From contig JAYJMM010000038.1 of the NCBI GenBank assembly GCA_037349105.1, forward strand, positions 3,260,501-3,324,500: a stretch of 64,000 nucleotides of DNA, written 5' to 3'. A program made the position numbers and the translations under genes. This document shows positions 12,231 through 23,890 of this stretch, piece by piece (the first letter of the stretch is position 1; each line of letters starts with the position of its first letter). Under the pieces are notes generated by a model. That model was not told where the DNA came from, searched no databases, and saw only the letters and a list, made by a program, of their open reading frames with translations. Origin of the DNA: Limnomonas spitsbergensis (taxonomy: Eukaryota > Chlorophyta > Chlorophyceae > Chlamydomonadales).

Positions 12231-13637
12231 TAGGTGATGTCCCCTGGGTTACATTGCATGCCATGCCATGGGGACATTCTACACATGTAAAAACCTTATA
12301 CAATTTCAGAGAAAAGTAACCTCACATCGGCAAAAAAAGTCTGGGATCATGGACCGGCCACAAACAACTAAAGAAGTGCAGGGGGAAATGTACTAAACCT
12401 GAATTTGGGGGGGAAATCAGACGTATGAAATCTATAACACTGACATTGGGTCCTCCCATAGATCACACGCAGACTCGCAGAGATCTCTGATTACGCAGCA
12501 GGAGGGCAGGAAAACTAGCCCTCTTTATTTCCAGGGAGCTAGGCCTCAAGCAGGACATTGAAAAACACGAAAGGAATGAAAGTATAGCTGTCAACTTCTC
12601 GTCGCGTTCAGGTGTGTATGCCGGTTCTCAGATTGTAGGACTGATGCTGGTTTTCAGACCAGTCTGCTGTGGTGGGGACAGGAACTACCCTGTCATCACG
12701 CTTTCGTTACTGTATCTCCTCCGCATACCAGTGGTTATTTTTGCTCTGCGCCAGAGCACCGTAGGGGGCCACTGGGCGGCCACCGCCAGGCCGATTGAGA
12801 CCAAACTTTGACCGGCCTACGGCCGGCGGTCCAAGCATCAGGGCTTGCTGCGCCAGCCCCTCACAGCGATGAACCGTGATGAAGCTGATCTGTAGCTGAA
12901 GCGCGCTAAAGTAAACACTGCCACATACACCCAACGGCCTAAATGTCTTAAACGGTCGGGCAGCGAAAGTGCCAGTGCAAGCACAAGTGTAAGTCAGGAT
13001 ATGAAGGGTTTGGGGCTGTGTCCTTAGTTCCAAACCCATTTTTTGTTATGGTGCCTGGAGATGTTTCCATCCAAGGGTCCAAGGCGCGTCCTTGGCGCAC
13101 AGTGAACTGCGAGATATGAACCCTATAAACCTTTAATCTTGCTTGAACAACCAAAAAATCATTCATCCATGTGGGTCTCACTGCCATAAGGCACTGCTCG
13201 CAAATAGCAGCAATACAGAAAGTACATGCACAGGCACAACAGTTTGCTATTTAGGGACTTTTAGCTGCACTGAAGCTACAACCTATAATGCAGCTGGTAT
13301 GGCTGTGTGTAGCCAATCCAACCCTGTTGCTTGGGCCACCAGGCCGTTTGGTTTGGTTCCTATTTATGTAGTTTGACTTAAGTTCTCTCAAGTTCAGTTC
13401 TAAAGCGTTTTCATTTAGTTTCTCCTCTTTAGGAAGCGGACTCCAAGTACTTTGAGTCCGCTTTGAGTGCCTCTCCTTGGCAGCACACCGCACGTCCCCA
13501 CCAGGCAGCACAGGTGCCTCTCTTTGCCGAGTCTGTTTAGTTTGTCTACTGCCTAATGGTGCAATAAGGTCGTCAAAATGCCAAGAAGTAGCTGACTGTC
13601 CCTGCATCCTGGCTGCCAGTCTACCACTCTACCACAC
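12231..13637. other. Intergenic stretch with a dispersed repeat copy
   Basis: Holds one copy (about 12755-12865) of a repeat with core AGGCCGATTGAGACCAAACT and CCGGCCTACGGCCGG. Related copies lie near 6330, 18365, 26580-26700 and 61062-61345. Nothing coding is supported in the rest. Confidence 0.45.
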
Positions 13638-13709
13638 CTTGCAATTGCTGCCGCGCTTGCCGATGAGGACTCCGCCGTTGAAGCCTGGAGGGATTCTGAT
13701 ATCTCGCAT
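13638..13709 (-). other. Possible KH-like exon (24 codons)
   Basis: On the minus strand an ATG at 13709-13707 opens IRIPPGFNGGVLIGKRGSN, which resembles the conserved IP...G.(V/I)IGK.G core of a KH RNA-binding domain. It ends at AAG followed by GTGTGG, a plausible donor. I found no convincing partner exon on either side, so this may be a remnant or chance. Confidence 0.22.
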
Positions 13710-15798
13710 GGTGATATGATAAGACAAAAGGAATTATCAAACGCTCCGTAGTTAATTACGGATGGGACGGATTGTCCTGCTTTATCTCCTGCCGAACAGC
13801 CGCCGTGCTGTCGATGACCATCAATCGCTCAGATGTGGCCAATTATTTCCAGACTTGGTCTCATACAGTTGGGGGTTCTCTTCTGCGTTCCCTTCGTTAA
13901 GCAGACCTAAACAAAATGAAACGATGATGCTGCCGACCTCGCGTGGCGATTTCGAACATCTAATAAGGACTGATGGTTCCGATTCCGAGCGCTCCGAGCT
14001 GCGGCGGTTCCGAGACCAGCGACTAGCCGACTACCCTAGGGCCGAGGGGCCGAGGGTACGCCTCAAGCGCTACTTCGGACGCTGTGTGCGAGCTGAACAT
14101 GGAATAATTAGACTTCATATAGCTCCACCACGGGTGCTCATATTGTATCAATATATAATCATGTGCAATTGTGCATGCGCACCTGAGGACCCAATCAAAG
14201 ACCATGCATGCAGAACAAGTTTACATGTCAGCTACTGATGTACCGTAATATTGATAAACAAAAACAGTCAGTGGCGTCCTCAAGAAATTATGGGGCAACG
14301 GCATTAAGGGCCAGTCAAGAGGCAGAAGGACACAAAGTGAAATACTGACAGTCTGACTGACGGAGGACGTGTACAGGTTGTGCCCCGAATCCTCGATGCC
14401 ATGCAATAAGTTTGTGACAACATGGGAGGGGCGGAGCTGAGGGAGTTGGGGCATGAACCGTCTGTACCAGACCAGGCAAGGGGGGCGATCGCCTGGGAAT
14501 GTGTCAATGACATCACACCTGTGGGCACTGTTGAGGGTTAGTCTCTAGGGATTCTGAGGCGTCGGTGTCGTTTGCCTTTCCGGCCTTCTCTTTTGGTCCT
14601 TCTTTTGTTTGTTGTTGTTGTTTTTTGCCCCCTTTTTAGTTTCTTCTCTTCTCCCTTCTGATCAGTGGGGCGCCCTCGCGGCCAAACAGGGTTGGGATAC
14701 GCTTGTGTTTGTGGCCTTTTTTTTGAGAGGCTTTGTTCATGGCTACTCTCCAGTGGAAGTCAGGTGTCGGACTTGGTCGTCTGTGCCTTCCCGGCCTCTC
14801 CTTTTGTTCCTTTCCCCCCTCATCTAAGGTTTTTATTTTCTCCCTTCTGAACAGTTGGGAGTCGACGCGGCCGAGCTTTGAGCGGGCCCAGAGGTGTAAC
14901 GTTATTGACCCTTGGGCGCCCGGCTGTCTGGTCGGGAGGAAAATAACTAAAGGCTAAAGGAGAAAGGAGAGAAACAGACGGGAAAGGCCTGGGAATGTGT
15001 GTAGAGAGAAATTGCGTTACTGAAGGGGAATGAGGGTGGGCCAGCGCACTGAAAACGTGCATGGGCTTGCTGTGTTGAATGTAGGTACTAGCAGGGGGGC
15101 AATTGCGTTACACTTCTGGGCCCTGCTCAAAAAGGCTCGGCCGCGTGGGCGCCTAACTAAAAAGAGTTGGGAGGAAAGATGGAAATAACACAAAGGGGCA
15201 GGACAAAAGAAAGGAGGAAAAAGTGGCAGGGCGTACTAGCAGGTGGTCCTACCGTAGCTGCACGCCATGATCCGGACCAATTTAGTCCCGTTACTCACCG
15301 CCCGTTGCTTGTTCAGTCTGGCACTCATGCAACCGCTCATGCAACCCGTCACAACCTGGCAAATGTAGCACCAGCAGTAAGCATGATGACACAAAACACT
15401 GTCGCGAAATGAGCGGTGGAAATCCAGCGTAAGCGCCGACTGGGCGAAAGCAGGCCAGGCCAGGGGGCGAAAGAAACAGAAAACCGGAAATATAGAGGAA
15501 GTGCGTTCGTGTTCGATCGTCTTTTTTATGCATGATACAGACGTCAACGCTCGATGATGATTGAGAAATTGCCGATTTATCCACCCTGCTACGGCGCATG
15601 CCGACTTCAAACGGGGAATGAGAGTACCTTCGAAATTCGTTGCCCGAGATCCCCCCCCCTCAAGGCACCCCAAGGACCAGGGTTCAAAATCCGGGCACGA
15701 GCGCCACGTCAGCAGTCCCATCCTCCGAGCCCGATCCAGAGATTCGATACGACCCTCATTAATCCACCCATCTCTATACCTTAGCGTTGACGTGCAAC
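13710..15798. other. Intergenic region upstream of the DUF3181 gene
   Basis: Contains an inverted-repeat element (14825-15185) and a partial copy (about 14630-14700). The last few hundred bases (about 15250-15798) should include the promoter of the gene at 15799. No gene is supported. Confidence 0.4.
14825..15185. mobile_element. Inverted-repeat element, GGCGCC family
   Basis: The left end (14855-14912: GACGCGGCCGAGC...GGGCCCAGAGGTGTAACG) and right end (15105-15160: GTTACACTTCTGGGCCC...GTGGGCGCC) are inverted relative to each other. The sequence after the right end (15161-15185) is the reverse complement of 31785-31808, so the flanking ~25 bp belong to the family too. Confidence 0.5.
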
Positions 15799-18700
15799 AT
15801 GCAGTTCAGCCAAGCCAATGCCCGCGCCCTCAGATTGCCCGCAGCATCAGCGCCAGGCCTGCTGAAGCCTGTAGCTCGCTGCGCCCGTGTGGCACCGACT
15901 CGGTCCGTCGGGAAAGATGCCGCAGATGGTTGGCTGGACCTCACGCGTTTCGTCAGCGGTGGAGGCGGTAGCAAGAGTCCGTACGATGATCTGGCCTCAG
16001 AGATCGGGAAGCAGGTACCGGGGTGAGGGAAGCAGGGCGGGAGGCCCACCCATGCCCCAAGTGGGAGCCATGCATCGCTCCACTAATAATTTTAGCTCTC
16101 CTCGGAACCAGTTTTCGCCATATCATTCTGTTGACGTCCTAGCATCAAACAGCCATAGGCAAAGGGGACCTGGTGTACGGTACCATGCTCTCTTGCTCTG
16201 ACCACCGGCTGTAGGCTGGTCAACGTTTTGTCCCCATCCGCCCAGCGGTGGCCGCCTGGTGGCATTTTTAACTTACCTGAACAAAATTAGCACTGGATCG
16301 CTATCACTGCCATGCCACAATGCTCGGCCTGTGCTTGAGGTGAGTAGGGGCTGTTGACCTGTTGTATAACACTGGGAGGCCAACAAAGTCGATTGTTGAA
16401 GGGGGCAATTGCAGGCTGGAGATCCATTGGGGGCTATTCTCCAGTGTCCACTCACGCAGACCAAGGCAACCAGATGATAGATGGTCTTGTGTGTGGATTT
16501 GATCCTGTGCTCTGCTGATGACGTACCTAGCGAAAGATGCACCCTAGGTACTCATCAGGAATGCACCATAGATAAAATCCGGACCTCATCCATAGCATGG
16601 CCAATGCATCATTACGCTACACTGACCATCGCTGTATTGAACGTGCTGCTCGGATAAATGTCGCAGAGGCTTGTGCTGAGGTTGCATGAACAGCCAAAGA
16701 CTGCATATGACACGCCCTCCCCTTGGCACATCAGACTGCATCATACATCCATGCACTTTGTCATTCCCGCCCCGCCCCACACGGCCGAGCGTTCAGTAGG
16801 GCCCAGCGATTATGCACCAATCTAAACATATCCATGGTCGGGTGTTGTACTAAGGGTAGTCGCAAGCCTTTCTCGAATGGCTAACCTCTGCCGCCCTTGC
16901 TCCTTTTTTCAATCCCCTTGACATGGCTGTTTGTAAATTCAGCTGGATAGCCTACCTTGGTCGACCCCGCCCCTATTCTGAATTCCTTGTTCGTAGGTGT
17001 ATGTAGATGTGGCTGGATGGCACCTGTACACCCGCGACATGAGCGCTAATCCAACCACCAAGATGAGCCAGGCGCTGGCTCTTGAGTTAGGTCCCAAGGT
17101 ATGCTATGCACGTACAGTGGGAGCTATCAGGTAGATTTGCTTTACCTTCCCTCATAATTAGCGCTGCTTGAGGTTGAGGGATCAATGGATTTACTGCTTA
17201 TCGATTGTCCACGCCAGCTTTCAGTCGGAAATTAAGGGCTTTTGTCGACAATTGGCCCTGAGGGCAGCATTAAAAGAAATATTTGTTTGATGCCCGAGGG
17301 AAGGCAAATCAGATATGCTTCCCATATCGAACCACCTCTAAAAATTCAGATATCAGTACCGGAATATAACCATTCATTGTAATTTGAAGGGCAGCATGGT
17401 GATTAATAAGCTGGCACACAACTACTCGTACATGAACCTCCCCGTATTCAAATGCCTGAGTTTTACCAGTCAAAGCACCTGATACATCGTGCAACCAGCC
17501 AACTCGTATTTTCAATACTATGTTCAAAAAAAATCGCAACATTCGTTCTCAGCCTCTGCACATTGCGAGATTTTTTCCACCTCCACCCTGGCCTGTTTTG
17601 GAGCGCAGGGTTTTGAGATTGTGCCTCCCCTCCCATAGCCCACCAGCACTGTCCTGCATTCAGTCTCGTGCTTTTATTCCCACTGCCCATGACCACTCAC
17701 ACATGCGGTGCACCCCCTTACCCATGCTGCCCGCCTGCACCTGTTCCTCACCTGCCCTGCACCTGCTACTCACCCGCACCTGCCCCCACCCTCTCACCCC
17801 TGCTGCCCACCTGCACCTTGTCACCCCGCACACCCACATCCTCTCAACCCTGCTGCCCGCCTGCACTTTGTCACCCCGCACACCCGCACCCTCTCAACCC
17901 TGCTGCCCGCTTGCACTTTGTCACCCCGCACACCCGCACCCTCTCAACCCTGCTGCCCGCCTGCACTTTGTCACCCCGCACACCCACACCCTCTCAACCC
18001 TGCTGCCCGCCTGTACTTTGTCACCCCGCACACCCGCACCCTCTCAACCCTGCTGCCCGCCTGCACCTGCCATCCCTCACCTGCCCTGCACCTGCTGCCC
18101 ACCCGCACCTGCCCCGCATCCTCTCACCACTGCTACTCGCCCGCACCTTGTCACTCCGCACACCCGCACCCTCTCACCCCTGCTGCCCGCCTGCACCTGC
18201 CATCCTTCACTTGCCCCTGTTGCAGGCCAGCCAGGGAGCGCTGCGTGAGGCGGATATCTCGGCAATACTGAAAAAGATCCCCATCAAGGCGGGGGCCGGC
18301 AAGATACAGGTGTGCATTTTTCTTTTTTGTGCTCACTCAACCGTCCTTGGGAGACTGGTGGACAGTGGCCATTGGGCCAATAAGGGACCAAACCTTGACC
18401 TGCCTACGGCCGGTAACCCAAGCAACAGGACGTGGTGTTCCAGGGCCCCTGGCTGACCTGCGGCTTGCATGTAACTGAATCTAGGTTTACCGGTAGTGCG
18501 ATAAAAAATCTGGTGGGCCTGCAGCCTTAGGGAGTTGGGTGCAGGAAGAAATAAAAAATACTCATTAAGTAACGGCTAGTTTGACACTTATGGCAGTCTT
18601 GGTCTGGTGACCAATTCAAATGGCAGTAGCAAGAGAAACCTTACCTGGCAGTAGCAAGAGAAACCTTACCTTGGCCGGAGTTGCCAGAGAGGTATCTCTG

Positions 18701-19557
18701 GCAGATTCTGTACCCTGGCCAGCAGGGACAAAAGGACTCTTGAGGATAGATTTTCATCAGGACAGAAAAACTGCTTCCTGACGTCGGCATCGGCTTACCT
18801 TGGTCCTGCGGTTTATTTTGTCCGCTGGGTAGTGGCTTTGACTCGGCTCCTCTGCTGGCTACCTTCCTATTGAAGCCAGTTGCCCCCAGGATGATCATTA
18901 TTATGACCAGGGAGTAAATCAAGGAGAGGGGTCTTGGTTTTGCCTTTGCCTGATTTAGTGTCCTGTGGTTGTCCTGAATGTAGCTGGCACTCTGCAGGCG
19001 CAGGTGGTGTCGGTTACGCAGTTCGGAGCCGAATCATGAGGCTTAAAAACTCCCAACGAGCAGCAAATCTGTGCATTACCGTAAAACAGGATAGGGTCCG
19101 CGCAGTCGTGCACCCCTGTTGAGAACTGATATATAAAATTCGTCGTGCAGCCAAAACAATGCTTTACTCAACGGATGCGTAGCTGGGTTTTTTGATATTT
19201 GGTGCCGGAAACACTACTCCGCGTACCCCCCAAAATAGTCGTTAATTATTATTCTGTCGCGCACCACTCCACGCATCTCCAAATTAATCAATTAAAGGCA
19301 GGGTCAAACCGGTTTTACTTCCTGCTCAATTGTGAAAATTGCGCCCTGCCTTGCTACCAGGTCACGCTGTTTGACACGATTTTCATTCAGCCTTGCGATC
19401 ACTGGTTTTCACCTCATGCAGCCATGCAAGCTGCAGGTGAGCAGTTGTAATTGTGACAACTGCGCCCTGCTTCCAGGTCACGCTGTTTGACATCACGCCA
19501 TCAATGTGTGTTGGAGACCTCACGAGGATCCTCGAGGACTTCGGAAGGGGGCGCTGA
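15799..19557 (+). CDS. DUF3181-family protein, probably plastid-targeted, four exons
   Basis: Exons 15799-16014, 16997-17098, 18226-18309 and 19477-19557 all join in phase 0 with GT-AG introns and give 160 residues. Residues 1 to about 45 are Ala/Arg/Ser-rich with few acidic residues, like a chloroplast transit peptide. The mature part reads YDDLASEIGKQ-VYVDVAGWHLYTRDM, then KMSQALALELGPK, ADISAILKKIPIKAGAGK and SMCVGDLTRILEDF. This matches the order I recall for the short cyanobacterial/plant DUF3181 family, whose role is not known to me. The ATG at 15799 is the first in frame with the transit-like segment. Intron 2 holds a 50-bp minisatellite, and intron 3 a duplicated copy of the exon-4 junction. 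Confidence 0.85.
17165..17325. repeat. Dispersed repeat, related to 60760-60935
   Basis: Shares CCAGCTTTCAGTCGGAAAT (here) with CCAGTTTCAGTCGGAAAT at 60822-60840. GGCCC(T)GAG and CCGAGGGAAGGCAA follow in the same order in both. Lies in intron 2 of the DUF3181 gene. Confidence 0.5.
17791..18205. repeat. 50-bp minisatellite in DUF3181 intron 2
   Basis: Unit starts recur exactly every 50 bp at 17791, 17841, 17891, 17941, 17991 and 18041 (CTCTCAACCCTGCTGCCCGC...). A degenerate continuation runs to about 18205. It is strongly C-rich on the plus strand and stops about 20 bp before the exon-3 acceptor, so it may serve as an extended pyrimidine tract. Confidence 0.85.
18310..19476. other. DUF3181 intron 3, with a duplicated splice-acceptor cassette
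   Basis: The segment 19328-19380 repeats the real exon-4 junction at 19449-19497: both carry AATTGTGA, GCGCCCTGC, a CAG acceptor and GTCACGCTGTTTGACA. The upstream copy is followed at 19436/19437 by a good donor (CTGCAG|GTGAGC), defining a 76-nt candidate exon 19361-19436. Including it would shift the frame. A diverged copy of the GGCCTACGGCCGG repeat lies at about 18365-18425, and 18600-18660 has a short direct repeat (GGCAGTAGCAAGAGAAACCT). Confidence 0.6.
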
Positions 19558-22500
19558 TTTCTCAAAAACAAAATATACCTTCAATGTCTTGATGCCCCGG
19601 CAGCGGGCGCTGACTTCCAAGCATGAACACACAAGCTGTTCAGGTCTGCCCTGGCTGCTAGCTTTAAGCTGTTGTTTGTTCAAGCTGTGTGTAATATGCC
19701 ATGTGCGCAATGTGTTGACACCCGTTCCGGTGCCATAATGGGGACCGCCTGCTCAGGGCCACACAGTAATATGCGGGCTGGGGAGACTTTTGCAGAGCAC
19801 TCTGGCTTCGTCTGCTGGTCTTGTGAATTTCTTTTGAAGTCCAGCTGAGCCTCATATTTGATGCATGCGACTGGTGCCCGCAATCAAGCACTACAAAAAT
19901 AGGACATCGAGCGTGAATAGAGTGCCCCTTTCGGAGTGCAAGCGTACCATACCAGGAGTGTGTGAATTAAATCATAGCTCAAAAGAGAAGCCCCAATAAA
20001 AAGCATGGGACGCTACAGAATGTGGGCGCTACATTGGAAAGTTGACCACCGCCTAGACATTAAGGAAAGATACCGACTGTTGAGCAAAATCTCGAGATAA
20101 TCCCCCCTCCTCAACATGCATTGTAAGATAAAGATTTTTCTTAAAATAAAACGCCCACAACTTCGCATGTGGCCTGCACCACAGCGGTACTCCATTAAGC
20201 TACGGTACTCGGGAAAGTCTGGAGAGTGTAGGTCAAACTGATGACATGTGGTCTGTTCCGTAGAATCTCCTAGACTTCGCTCATAATTGATTATTGGGGT
20301 GCGCAAACATGGCTGCGCGCTAATATTAATTCAAAAATTGGCGGTGCGCGGAGTGTCAGTGAGGTGCCCAAACAACTATTTGGGGGGTGCGCGCGCTAAA
20401 AATTAATAAACAGCAAATATAAAAATCGCGCGCTCGCGCTCGTTATGCACCCCATCATCTTAAGTTGTAGAGCTTGACGAGAGCTTTCCATATCTGGTCT
20501 TAATATTGATTTTGGCCCAGGGGGCTGGGAGATACGGAGGGGCAAAGTGGGGGGGGAGGGGGGTAAAAAAAAGCATTTTAGGATTTTTCATTTTTAGGGC
20601 TCTCCTTCATTAGGGCTCTCCTTCATGGGAGACTGTAAAAAAAGTGTGCCTAGAAAAAAAAAGTGACTAAAAAAACAAAAAACAAAACAAAGACGCGCAA
20701 CAGAACCTACTATGCCGGCCAGGACGGCTCACGACGCTCAGCAGGCATCGGGCAGGCGATCAAAAGATGCGCATTGACAATGTGATTATAATGCACTAAA
20801 CGTCGGGTGTAGGCGATATGTATTCGAAAAGTTATTTCAGTCGCTGCGAATTGGGGGCCGATGACATCTCTCGCCGGCCAACCACCCATGCTACATACCG
20901 AAACGAGTGGCGACGCTCGGCATGCACGGCTTGGGTTGCAACCCAGTCTTCCGCCTTAAGCGCGGCCTCGATTAAAAGCAGCGCATTAGCAATGTGGTTA
21001 TATTGTGCTCAACGTCGGGTGTAGGCGATATGTATTCGAAAAGCAATCGCACATTATGCGCTGCGCGGCGATGACGTCGCTCACCGGACACCCAACGAAA
21101 CTAACTGCCCATGAGTAATGCCGTACAGGTGTCAGTCGCCTATCGCCTAGCATAGACGAGACTGATCGCGAGTTCGATACCTGCTGGTTGCAGAAATAAT
21201 TATTGCAGACCGTGCGTTTAGTGCACTGACACGTTGATGGTCGTTGAACCCTTAAAGGGTTCAAGAAACAGAAAAAACACAAAAGAAACCCGGGGAAGAT
21301 GGCAAACATCCCCACGATTAATGTCCTTACTCTTCCAGCAAATATTTGACATCATGTATGACAATCATTTTTTTTTAACGAGGGCCAATTCCTTGCCGAG
21401 CAGCATCCCAAAAAACCAAAGACATTATCTGCACGTACATTTGCCACATATTTCATGTTCCTGCTAAACAGGGGCAAATCATTACTTGCTGTATTACATC
21501 TCAGCTGCATACATTACATACATGTCTTTCCAGTAACATATTTCAAGCTGACACTGACATTCTGCAATGGAAGGACACATCAGCTTTCACACCATGTGGA
21601 ATAGGGTACCAGACAGCACGCCTCCCTTCTTTTGTATTTACCTCAGGTTACCCATTTCAAACATTACACAGTTTCATTCATCTCAGGTCGAATATTTCAG
21701 TTTCCATCACAACATACGTTACAGACAACCCGCACCATTTCATGACACTGTGTGCGGTGTGTGATATGGAGTGCGATGTGCAGGCGCTGGCCTGGAACAC
21801 TAATATCATTACTCAGCATCCCTGGAAGTTCGAGGAGCAGTTGAGGCAAGGACGGACGGAAGTACATCAAGTCAGTCCATCTTTCAAACATCCCTGTTCA
21901 TCAGCCTCACCATCCCATCGATTCCTGCCTGATGCCCCTCCCAACCCAACACACTACAGCCTGACACCATGCGAGCCTTACGCCTAGCCTGCACACACAT
22001 GCAGCCTCTACTAGGAAATGGCCCAGTTGCAGTGCACTCCATCAGGCTACAAAGAATTACATCCGTCTGGGAAACCCATAAACACAACTCCACACACCTG
22101 CATCATGTGCGCTGACCTAATCTACATGAATACAGCCTAAAATTAAGCCAAGTACTGACTGATGCGGACATGGCAGTACTGCATGCGTGGTTCATCCTCT
22201 GCACTCAGAAGCCACCAAATTCCTGCATTGTCAGACATTCGCCTTTTCGGAATTCTGCTACAAGCCTGTGTTAAAGCAACCCATGCGCCCCACATAAGGA
22301 AGGACCCCAATCAGGGCAGGCTGGCGCCTTTACGGACTGAAACACAATCATGGCAGAATGCACGGTGTACAGCAACAACAACCAGTGGAGGGTGTGCCGC
22401 GCTTGCGTAATACCAAATACCCGGGCGCAGCGTCTCATCCGCAGCGTCCTATTTGAGAAAGCGTACCAGCAAAATCTCATGGTGTCAGGCATGGAGTGCC

Positions 22501-23055
22501 TTGCATTGCAGGATTACATACTTGTGGAATGTCATTGAGGTTCCTGTTCCTGCAAGTTGAGGTATGTGACCATGTGTTTCACTGACTTTGGATGTGTTAT
22601 CATTGCAGACATCTTCATTAGGCTAGTGGTAGAGGAATCAAGTGCAATGCAGTTTCAGTGCTTCCAACAGATGCCAGAAACCACGCAGTTTCCAAAGTGT
22701 TTCATCAACTCCACCACTGTTTTTTAAATAAAAAGCCCAGTCATCACTTACATCATAGGTTGCCATCAGGAACCAAGGCCTGCCATTACCAACTTCCAGC
22801 CTTCGGAAAATTAACCTGACGGGTGCCAAAGATCCCCATGATTTTTTTTGAACATCAGATTGAGAAGATAGCTACCGTTACATTCCTACTGGCATTTGCA
22901 TCATAAAAAATTCCATACAGAATACCAGACCCTTCCTGGCATGCAATTTTGGCATGGGGGGGTGCCATGGCTCTGGCACCACATGCACGGCTGTGCGTAC
23001 ACCCATTATGGACTCACACGGTGTAGCTGCATTGGTAGTTGCTATGAATTAAGCA
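19558..23055. other. Intergenic stretch, no supported gene
   Basis: Contains a second copy of the 1985-2120 repeat (20285-20370), a ~210-bp tandem duplication (20770-21090), and AT-rich sequence. ORFs such as 21742-21987 and 22350-22538 show no domain or splice support. Confidence 0.45.
20770..21090. repeat. Diverged tandem duplication, offset about 212 bp
   Basis: CGTCGGGTGTAGGCGATATG followed by TATTCGAAAAG appears at 20802-20832 and again at 21014-21044. Flanks are similar on both sides (GCATT(G/A)(A/G)CAATGTG upstream, GATGAC(A/G)TC downstream). Confidence 0.7.
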
Positions 23056-23890
23056 ATGACAACCTGCTGTGAGCATTGTTTGAAGGTCTTAAAATTCACA
23101 GACAACCCAGTGGCCCTAAAGAATCACCAACAGGGGAAAGAGTGTAAGAGAGGAGCTGAGAGGTTTACCAAGGAGCACTCGACGAAGCGACAGCTCACAA
23201 TCACATCATTATATTACTCTTATACTCCTGCTACTCCTTCAGCTCTTGCTCCGGCTGCTGCTGCTGCTGCTGTCGAGCATGCGGCTGCCGTAGAGCCTCT
23301 CGCTCTAGCAACAGCTACTGGTCCTGCTGCTGAGGCTTCACCCGAGAGCCCACAGCAGCAGCTCCTATCTTTGGATGTAGCGACCCAAGCGACCCCTGAT
23401 GTTGTGGTGTTGCGATAGCTTTCCAGCTGCCCCGGCTATGCACCTCCTGTCAGCCGACCCTACGCCGCAAATTGGCCATTTGCGGCTCACAGGCCCTGCC
23501 ATCAGGCCTTGCCTTTTAAGTTCGAGGAGTCTGGCCTGCGGTCTGTGGACTGTGCCGGTGTCCACCAATCCTTGCACCAACAGACCAGTGGCTTGCACCA
23601 TCTGCAGGAGCATCGCGGGCACCATCCGCCCTTATGTGTGGAGCTATCACTTCCTAGATCACATGGAGTCAGCCCACCCTGGTCAGGAGCTGACGGAGGC
23701 AGATGTGACGAGATATGCCATCAGCGCTGAGGAGTTTGAGGGGGGGGTGGGCAAGGAGCTCGCCAAGAAGCAGAAGACCAAGCTTCTGAAGGAGCACGTC
23801 AGCACGCTCAAGTTAGATGCTAGTTTGCTGCCACTCGTGCGAGAGTCCGCTCGTTTCTGGAGCCTCATGGTCTCTAGCGTGGAAAGGTAG
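23056..23890 (+). pseudogene. Broken zinc-finger ORF of transposon type
   Basis: Frame 23056-23415 starts with C..C.......NP.ALKNH...KEC, a C2HC-like finger, then a low-complexity Ala-rich stretch. A TAG at 23416 interrupts the frame. The same frame continues (SCPGYAPPVSRPY, WPFAAHRP, FEESGLRSVDC) to about 23560. The similarity then moves to another frame with ACTICRSIAGTIRP, VWSYHFLDHMESAHPG and a Lys-rich end at 23890. A Cys/His-rich segment followed by such a W.Y...H....HP motif recalls genes carried by large algal transposons of the KDZ type. At least one stop and one frameshift suggest decay, unless an unseen intron removes both. Confidence 0.4.

Noticed and set aside
17791..18205. Tandem arrays (48, 50, 67 bp) as a possible CRISPR
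   Set aside because: Units are contiguous without unique spacers, in a eukaryotic genome, and no cas genes are present.
17520..18456. Long His/Pro/Cys-rich ORFs across the 50-bp array
   Set aside because: They are open only because the repeat lacks stops; the array lies in the DUF3181 intron and is not a multiple of 3.
21160..21190. tRNA-like T-loop GTTCGATACC
   Set aside because: The flanking bases do not form a T-stem, and no anticodon or acceptor stem can be placed.
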